Positions 50,307 through 54,525 of a stretch of DNA of 54,525 nucleotides are shown piece by piece (the first letter of the stretch is position 1; each line of letters opens with the position of its first letter). Source of the DNA: an uncultured Bacteroidales bacterium (lineage in GTDB: Bacteria > Bacteroidota > Bacteroidia > Bacteroidales > UBA932). The stretch lies in the NCBI GenBank assembly GCA_905234285.1, contig CAJOHK010000008.1:1-54525 (forward strand), read 5' to 3'. The notes under the pieces are model-generated. The model was not told the origin of the DNA, ran no database searches, and saw only the letters and a program-made list of their open reading frames with translations. Made by a program: the position numbers and the translations under genes.

Positions 50307-51002
50307 TTAGCGGAGCTGGAAGATTACGGGGAAGGTGTAGGTTACCTTCACGGCGCGGTCACGCTGCTTACCGGGCTTCCACTTAGGGGAGCTGGAAACA
50401 ACACGCACGGCTTCCTTATCCAGGGAAGGGTCTACGCCACGGAGTACGCGCACGTTGGTTACGCGGCCGTCGGCCTCTACGGTGAACTGCAGGGTAACAC
50501 GGCCCTGAACACCGTTCTCCTTGGCAATCTCGGGATAAACCAGACGGGAATTCACCCACTTGGAGAATTCGTTGGCATCTCCGCCGTTGAAGGACGGCTT
50601 CTGTTCTACCAGCTGGAAAGGAATGGCTTCCTCTTCCACTTCTTCTTCCTCTACGGTAGCCTCCTTATAGTCCATGATATCCACACCCAGGTTGGCGTCA
50701 TCTTCCGTGTTGATGAACAAGTCGTCGTCCAACTTGATATCATCGTCCACGATGTCGATTTGGTCGCTCAGGACGGGGATGTTGGGAGCCTCGGGGGGGG
50801 GCGGGGGAAGCTCGTTCTGGATAGCAATCATTTCTTCTTCTACCAGGACCTGGGTGGTATCCTCCAGGGTAGCCACCTTGGCATCACGGGAAGACCAGTT
50901 GAAAGCTAAGAACACAATGAGGAGCGCAACAACGAGACCCACCTCGGTGAAGAGCAACCGTTTGTTCTCAAGACTGGCTTTTTCTGATTTCTTGATTTCC
51001 AT
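50307..51002 (-). CDS. tonB: TonB-family energy transducer
   Basis: 231 residues from MEIKKSEKASLENKRLLFTE. A single N-terminal transmembrane helix (VGLVVALLIVFLAFNW) is followed by a periplasmic proline/acidic region (ELPPPPPEAPNIPVL, EEEEVEEEAIPFQ). The C-terminal TonB domain (PSFNGGDANEFSKWVNSRLV, GVQGRVTLQFTVEADGRVTN, KWKPGKQRDRAVKVTYTFPV) contacts outer-membrane TonB-dependent transporters. It should work with ExbB/ExbD, which are not in this window. No SusCD or receptor gene lies nearby, so this may be a general TonB. The upstream Met (MERNQPKFYS) is possible but less likely. Confidence 0.92.
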   Translation of the reverse strand: MEIKKSEKASLENKRLLFTEVGLVVALLIVFLAFNWSSRDAKVATLEDTTQVLVEEEMIAIQNELPPPPPEAPNIPVLSDQIDIVDDDIKLDDDLFINTEDDANLGVDIMDYKEATVEEEEVEEEAIPFQLVEQKPSFNGGDANEFSKWVNSRLVYPEIAKENGVQGRVTLQFTVEADGRVTNVRVLRGVDPSLDKEAVRVVSSSPKWKPGKQRDRAVKVTYTFPVIFQLR

Positions 51003-51307
51003 ACTATAAAATTTTGGTTGATTTCTTTCCAATGCAAAGTTGCAAACAATATTTCAAGATGTCAAATAATTAATCTCGCAGGGGTATAATTAAACAACAT
51101 TGATAATCAATTACTTACAAACGGGCGAAAATTAAAGAATCTCGCACAAGGGGACTGCCGTGCCGATAATCAGCTCTTTTACGCCGTTTACCATCAAATT
51201 GGACGAACATCCCATAATCGGCATTCTACGCGCATAAAAACGCGGTATCAGCGCCTATCGACTATGAATGCTTTGACGAACGGGGAACATTTTTTATCTT
51301 TGCACCC
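51003..51307. other. Intergenic region, tonB to membrane regulator
   Basis: About 305 nt of AT-moderate sequence without an open frame of interest. Imperfect repeats of TCTCGCA occur (about 51073 and 51140). Both flanking genes are transcribed away from it. Confidence 0.4.
51295..51302 (+). promoter_or_regulatory. -7 box of the membrane regulator
   Basis: TATCTTTG. The GTG start codon lies 5 nt downstream, so the mRNA should be leaderless or nearly so. Confidence 0.7.
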
Positions 51308-52153
51308 GTGAAAAAGATAGTCGCATACGCCTTGCTGCTCCTGGTCCTTGCTTCCTGCTCGGAACAGGGCCGGATGCTCCGGCAGGCCGGCTCCCTGGCT
51401 AACCCGAATCCCGAACAGGCAATGGCTTTGCTGGATAGTTTGGACAGGGGAGCGCTAAGCCCCCGGCTTCAGGCCCAGTACGACTATCACTATGCCATCG
51501 CCTTTTACAACGCCTATTTTTTCCTGGACGACGCCCATGCGGTGGCACTGGCCCGGGCCTATCGCTATAAAGAGCAGGAACGCAACCGCTGGTCCAACAT
51601 CAGTCTCCTCATTGCCGCCATCCTGGCCACCCTGGTTCTTTACCTTTGGGCCCGAAAAGTGCAGGCCGAGAAACAGCTCCTGCTGGAAAAAGAAGAGACC
51701 GACCGCATCATGTCCATCGCCGAAGATCTCCAGGCCCGTCTGGGGTCCCTCAAAAACAGCAAAGAATCTCCCATCGGCGTAGATGTCCTGGAAAGGCTCT
51801 GCGAGCAGTACTATGTGTACGAAGGCACCGACAATCTGCAGCCCAAAATTGTGAAAGAGGTTCGCAGCATTGTAGAAGGTTTACGCAAGGACGCCGAAGC
51901 CCAGCATCGGCTGGAAAAAGAACTGGACAGATCCCGCGACAACGTGATGAGCCGCCTGCGCCAAGCCTTCCCAAAGTGGAAAGAGGAAGACTATCTGCTG
52001 TACCTCTTCACGGCCTCCGGTTTCTCCTCTACCACAATAGCCACGCTCCTGGGCAAGGAAAAGCAGTACGTCTATAACCGCGTTTACCGCCTAAAAGAGC
52101 GCATCAAAGCATCCGGCACCCCCCACAGCGACTTCTTCCTGGCACAACTGTAA
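51308..52153 (+). CDS. Membrane-anchored helix-turn-helix regulator, TPR-poor
   Basis: 281 residues with GTG start. Lipoprotein-type signal (LLVLASCSEQ), then a short helical remnant (QAMALLDSLDRGALSPRLQA and ALARAYRYKEQERNRWSNIS). A transmembrane helix follows (SLLIAAILATLVLYLWARK), a coiled coil of about 60 residues, and a C-terminal helix-turn-helix (GFSSTTIATLLGKEKQYVYN, RVYRLKERIKASGTP). This is the architecture of Bacteroidales TPR-sensor/HTH proteins such as DUF6377 relatives, but the TPR sensor of several hundred residues is reduced to one repeat. It could be a minimal signal transducer or an internal deletion. The gene at 30.8-31.6 kb carries the complementary part. Confidence 0.7.
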   Translation: MKKIVAYALLLLVLASCSEQGRMLRQAGSLANPNPEQAMALLDSLDRGALSPRLQAQYDYHYAIAFYNAYFFLDDAHAVALARAYRYKEQERNRWSNISLLIAAILATLVLYLWARKVQAEKQLLLEKEETDRIMSIAEDLQARLGSLKNSKESPIGVDVLERLCEQYYVYEGTDNLQPKIVKEVRSIVEGLRKDAEAQHRLEKELDRSRDNVMSRLRQAFPKWKEEDYLLYLFTASGFSSTTIATLLGKEKQYVYNRVYRLKERIKASGTPHSDFFLAQL

Positions 52154-52170
52154 CTTCCTTAGGCCCCTTT

Positions 52171-52405
52171 GTGAACAAAAAAGGGGTGTTTTTGTTCACG
52201 AGAAGGCAATAATTCGATTCTGGTGAACAAAAAGAGCCAAATTTGTGCACTAGAAAGCACATTTAAGGCCTTTGTGAACAAAAAAGGGGTGTTTTTGTTC
52301 ACGAGAAGGCAATAATTCGATTCTGGTGAACAAAAAGAGCCAAATTTGTGCACCAGAAAGCAAAAACAAGCTCTTGGTGAACAAAAAAGGGGTGTTTTTG
52401 TTCAC
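52171..52405. repeat. Array of five palindromic repeats (arm type GTGAAC/GTTCAC)
   Basis: Five units at 52171, 52223, 52274, 52326 and 52377, spaced 51-52 nt, alternate two cores. Type A: GTGAACAAAAA-AGGGGTG-TTTTTGTTCAC. Type B: GTGAACAAAAAGAGCC-AAATTTGTGCAC. A 103-nt block is tandemly duplicated almost exactly. The type A core equals that of the aroB insert (CAAAACACCCCTTTT) on the other strand. No CRISPR-like spacers: intervening sequences are repeated too. Confidence 0.9.
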
Positions 52406-52426
52406 AAATTTTTTGATTTAATTGCG

Positions 52427-52434
52427 TAAATTTG
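52427..52434 (+). promoter_or_regulatory. -7 box of the ThiL-like gene
   Basis: TAAATTTG, 23 nt before the ATG at 52458, starting about 20 nt after the repeat array. Confidence 0.65.
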
Positions 52435-52457
52435 CAGCCTACAAATCTCATCGGCAC

Positions 52458-53462
52458 ATGGCAGAATCATTCTCTGAAATTGGCAAAATCGAGGCCATTG
52501 AACAGCTGTACCGGCTGTCGGCCTATTCTCCCGTGAACGGGCTCAGCTACACATCGGCCAAAGGTGGTAAGGTAACCACCGCGGCACGCATGTATCTGGA
52601 AGGGATTGACTTCAATCTGGTCTATTTCCCGCTCAAGCACCTGGGCTACAAGTGCGTAGTGGGGGTGGTAGGGGAGCTTTACGCCGCCCGGGCCCGTCCT
52701 AAGCTGCTCAACGTGGTACTGGGAATCTCGGCCAAACTGGACTTCCCGCAAATCAAAGAGCTGTGGATGGGAGTCACGGTGGCAGCCAAGGAGCACGGCT
52801 TTGAGGCGGTGAACCTGGACCTGCAGCCGTCCAACAACGGCCTGTTCCTGTCCATGAGCGCCACGGGCGAGACCTCCCTGCTCACTGAGAAACGGCGTAT
52901 GGCGGCCAAATCCATGGACCTCATTTGCGTGTCCGGCAGCCTGGGTGCGGCCTATCTGGGCATGCAGGTGCTGGAGCGCGGCGCCAAGCAGTTCCAGTCC
53001 GACGGCCAGCAGCCCGACATGGGGCAGTACAAGATGCTGGTGGGCTCCTACCTGCGCCCGGAGCTGGAATCCGGGGTGGTGGAGCACCTGGAAGACGCCG
53101 AGATCTACCCTTCCTACGGCTATTTTGTCACACGCGGCCTCTCCGACGCCCTCAAGCGTCTCACCCGCGACAGTGGCCTCGGCGCCAAGGTGTATGCCGA
53201 TAAGATTCCTTTCGAGGGCAACAGCTTCGCCCTGGGCAAAGAACTGGACATGGATCCGCTTTCGGCGGCCATGAACGGCGGCGACGACAACCGCCTCCTT
53301 TTCACCATTCCCATCCTGCATCTGGAGAAATTCCGCCGCGAATTCCAGACCTTCGACGTTATCGGCCACCTGGCCCAGGCCGAGGTTGGAGCCGTGCTTG
53401 TTACCCCTGAAGGCTTGGAATTTCCGGTAAAAGCGCAAGGTTGGCCCGAAAAAGATGCATGA
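52458..53462 (+). CDS. ThiL-like (thiamine-phosphate kinase fold) protein with degenerate active site
   Basis: 334 residues. The fold is clearly ThiL: EGIDFNLVYFPLKHLGYKC, KSMDLICVSGSLGAAYLGMQ, AMNGGDDNRLLFTIPI and the C-terminal LVTPEGLEFPVKAQGW. However, most Mg/ATP ligands are gone. GDDA near residue 28 is missing, TTD reads TTA (40-42), the conserved SD reads GE (72-73), GGDT reads NLDLQ (119-123, Asp kept), and SDGL near 214 reads TRGL. Normal ThiL makes TPP from TMP with ATP; this protein is unlikely to do so and may be a pseudoenzyme with a binding or structural role. The ATG at 52458 is preferred over a 12-residue extension that lies in the promoter. Confidence 0.85.
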   Translation: MAESFSEIGKIEAIEQLYRLSAYSPVNGLSYTSAKGGKVTTAARMYLEGIDFNLVYFPLKHLGYKCVVGVVGELYAARARPKLLNVVLGISAKLDFPQIKELWMGVTVAAKEHGFEAVNLDLQPSNNGLFLSMSATGETSLLTEKRRMAAKSMDLICVSGSLGAAYLGMQVLERGAKQFQSDGQQPDMGQYKMLVGSYLRPELESGVVEHLEDAEIYPSYGYFVTRGLSDALKRLTRDSGLGAKVYADKIPFEGNSFALGKELDMDPLSAAMNGGDDNRLLFTIPILHLEKFRREFQTFDVIGHLAQAEVGAVLVTPEGLEFPVKAQGWPEKDA

Positions 53463-53478
53463 TTTTTAAAAAAATTAT

Positions 53479-53486
53479 TATATTTG
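53479..53486 (+). promoter_or_regulatory. -7 box of the DUF4923 gene
   Basis: TATATTTG, 42 nt upstream of the ATG, giving a short leader. Confidence 0.65.
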
Positions 53487-53528
53487 CCAGTTGAAAGTCC
53501 TGAATAACAACTTAAAACACATACAACC

Positions 53529-54167
53529 ATGAAGAAAATTGTCTCCATCATTGCGCTGGCCGTGGCTGTTTCGGTCTCTGCAAATGCACAGTCCATGCTG
53601 GGCAATCTTATCGGAAACCTCACCAGCGGTAACGGTAGTGTCTCCACCATCATCGAAGGCCTCGCCGGCACCGTATACTCCGCTCCCGTAAGCCTCAACG
53701 GAACCTATCAGTATAATGGTATCGCCGTTTCTGCTACCAGCAGCGAAGGTGGCATCGTGGCCAACCTCGCCGGCTCGGCCGTTACTTCCACCATCGAGTC
53801 CAAGGCCGATCAGTACCTGGCCAAGGTAGGCATCAAACCCGGCGCCTGCACGTTCACCTTCAACAATGCAGACAACACCTTCGTCATGAAGGTTGGCGCT
53901 CTCTCCCTGCCCGGCACTTATAAGGTAGGCGACGGCGAAAAGACCGTTACCCTCACCTTCGGCAAAACCCTGCAGTTCTTCTGCATGACCGGTACCCTGG
54001 AGTCCAGCCTCTCCGGCGCCAAGATGCTCTTCACCGCCGACAAGACCCTCGGTCTCCTCAAAAAGGTAGCCGGCAAGCTCGGTCAGAGCTCCAGCGAAAT
54101 CGGCTCCATCGCCAAGCTCGCCGACGGCTATGACAACTTCCGCATTGGCTTCAAGCTGAGCAAATAA
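53529..54167 (+). CDS. DUF4923 (lipocalin-like) secreted protein
   Basis: 212 residues with a classical signal peptide (SVSANAQ). The mature chain starts MLGNLIGNLTSGNGSVSTII, then SLNGTYQYNGIAVSATSSEG, and shows strand-rich segments (CTFTFNNADNTFVMKVGALS, KTVTLTFGKTLQFFCMTGTL) ending NFRIGFKLSK. This pattern matches the DUF4923/lipocalin-like family of Bacteroidales periplasmic or surface proteins. Ligand unknown. A terminator follows at 54189-54222. Confidence 0.82.
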   Translation: MKKIVSIIALAVAVSVSANAQSMLGNLIGNLTSGNGSVSTIIEGLAGTVYSAPVSLNGTYQYNGIAVSATSSEGGIVANLAGSAVTSTIESKADQYLAKVGIKPGACTFTFNNADNTFVMKVGALSLPGTYKVGDGEKTVTLTFGKTLQFFCMTGTLESSLSGAKMLFTADKTLGLLKKVAGKLGQSSSEIGSIAKLADGYDNFRIGFKLSK

Positions 54168-54188
54168 GCCCTAGCGCAAAAAAATAGA

Positions 54189-54222
54189 AGGAGGTGACTC
54201 ATAAGTGAGTTGCCTCCTTTTC
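54189..54222 (+). terminator. Terminator of the DUF4923 gene
   Basis: GGAGGTGACTC and GAGTTGCCTCC pair around ATAAGT, followed by TTTT. Confidence 0.8.
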
Positions 54223-54237
54223 ATTTAAGGCATAATG

Positions 54238-54338
54238 GAACCACCCGTTACGCGTTTGGGGCCATTATTGCGCGTCGGGTGGCTCAGTTGAGCCAGGTAT
54301 TACGCATTAAGTGCCTTATTTGTGTAACAGGTGGCTCT
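54238..54338. repeat. Two palindromic units with GAGCCACC arms, next to an IS
   Basis: On the minus strand, GAGCCACC-TG-TTACACAAATAAGGC...GCGTAA-TACCTGGCTC is followed, about 50 nt on, by GAGCCACCCGACGCG...CGCGTAACGGGTGGTTC. The inner TTACRCA/TGCGTAA and GGCCCCAAA cores resemble the other arrays. Position immediately downstream of the transposase suggests it could also belong to the IS end. Confidence 0.6.
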
Positions 54339-54345
54339 CAAGATG

Positions 54346-54525
54346 CTAGGCCGCCACTTTTTCTTCTATTTTTGGAAGTTCTGCAGCTGCTGGTTCTGAT
54401 GTAATGGGTTGTTCCAGCGTCTGCACTCTAGCGTATTTACGGAGATTATGGGCTAGAGCAACTAGCCCGAACTCTAACTTCACCTTTGCGTTGCCCTTGA
54501 GCCGGAACCGCCTGAAGCCGTGATC
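54346..54525 (-). mobile_element. C-terminal end of an IS1182-like transposase, cut by the window edge
   Basis: The last 59 residues of a transposase on the minus strand, open to the right. DHGFRRFRLKGNAKVKLEFG and LVALAHNLRKYARV match the C-terminal DDE part of IS1182-type transposases. A short acidic tail ends EEKVAA before the stop at 54346. The 5' part lies beyond the window. Confidence 0.85.

Noticed and set aside
52171..52405. CRISPR array
   Set aside because: The sequences between palindromes are repeated as well, there are no unique spacers, and no cas genes are present.
54210..54404. 64-residue plus-strand gene at the right end
   Set aside because: It spans a terminator, the palindromes and antisense transposase sequence.

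Overview
The window is a chromosomal segment of a GC-rich member of the Bacteroidales, probably an uncultured gut lineage. Three things point there. Bacteroidetes-type -7 boxes (TAnnTTTG) sit in front of most transcription units on both strands. Gene architectures are typical of the order: FeoA-FeoB fusion, SecD-SecF fusion, AroD-AroA fusion, ECF sigma factor with a coupled membrane partner. There are also many lipoproteins with fimbrillin-like or FISUMP-like domains, a C10 peptidase fragment and a DUF4923 protein. Genus or family cannot be read reliably from the sequence alone.

Layout. 0-5.3 kb: truncated C10 peptidase, queH, and a four-gene operon of exported proteins behind a long rod-like RNA. 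5.3-16.3 kb: NhaC-type antiporter with a beta-barrel protein, anaerobic ribonucleotide reductase (nrdD, nrdG), FeoAB iron transporter, malate dehydrogenase, a secreted phospholipase D-like protein and a 4'-phosphopantetheinyl transferase. 16.3-21.2 kb: a lower-GC island with two divergent fimbrillin-like lipoprotein genes, each preceded by a tiny acidic peptide gene and a shared 5' motif. 21.2-32.9 kb: a dLytM/EnvC-like amidase activator with a TPR protein, an ECF sigma/membrane-barrel pair, ispE, yifB, hicAB, tsaE, a decayed DUF6377-like gene and sufCD. 33-41.7 kb: pnuC, sufB, a lipase-like lipoprotein, then the shikimate operon (beta-barrel gene, aroB, aroD-aroA, aroC). 41.7-54.5 kb: tRNA-Leu, a Bro-N protein, repeat islands, two lipoproteins, secDF, a PD40/SPOR-like protein, a degenerate tRNA-Ser, tonB, a membrane-anchored HTH regulator, a catalytically degenerate ThiL-like protein, DUF4923, and the end of an IS1182-like transposase.

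The most unusual signal is a family of palindromic repeats spread through the window. The elements share an arm-AAAA-core-TTTT-arm' design, two alternating core types and a period of about 51-52 nt, but the arm sequence differs from locus to locus (clear at 1.6, 5.2, 39.8 and 52.2 kb; related at 20.9, 43.0 and probably 54.3 kb). One array lies in frame inside aroB. A different, widespread repeat lies in frame inside aroC, where it encodes part of a His/Cys-rich loop. Two of the islands (21 and 43 kb) also share a second conserved module, and one of these carries a perfect 30-bp inverted repeat around a structured interior.

Other points worth checking are the ThiL-like protein that has lost most catalytic aspartates, the tRNA-Ser without a T arm, a SufD reduced to its core, and probable leaderless transcripts for hicA and the 51.3-kb regulator.
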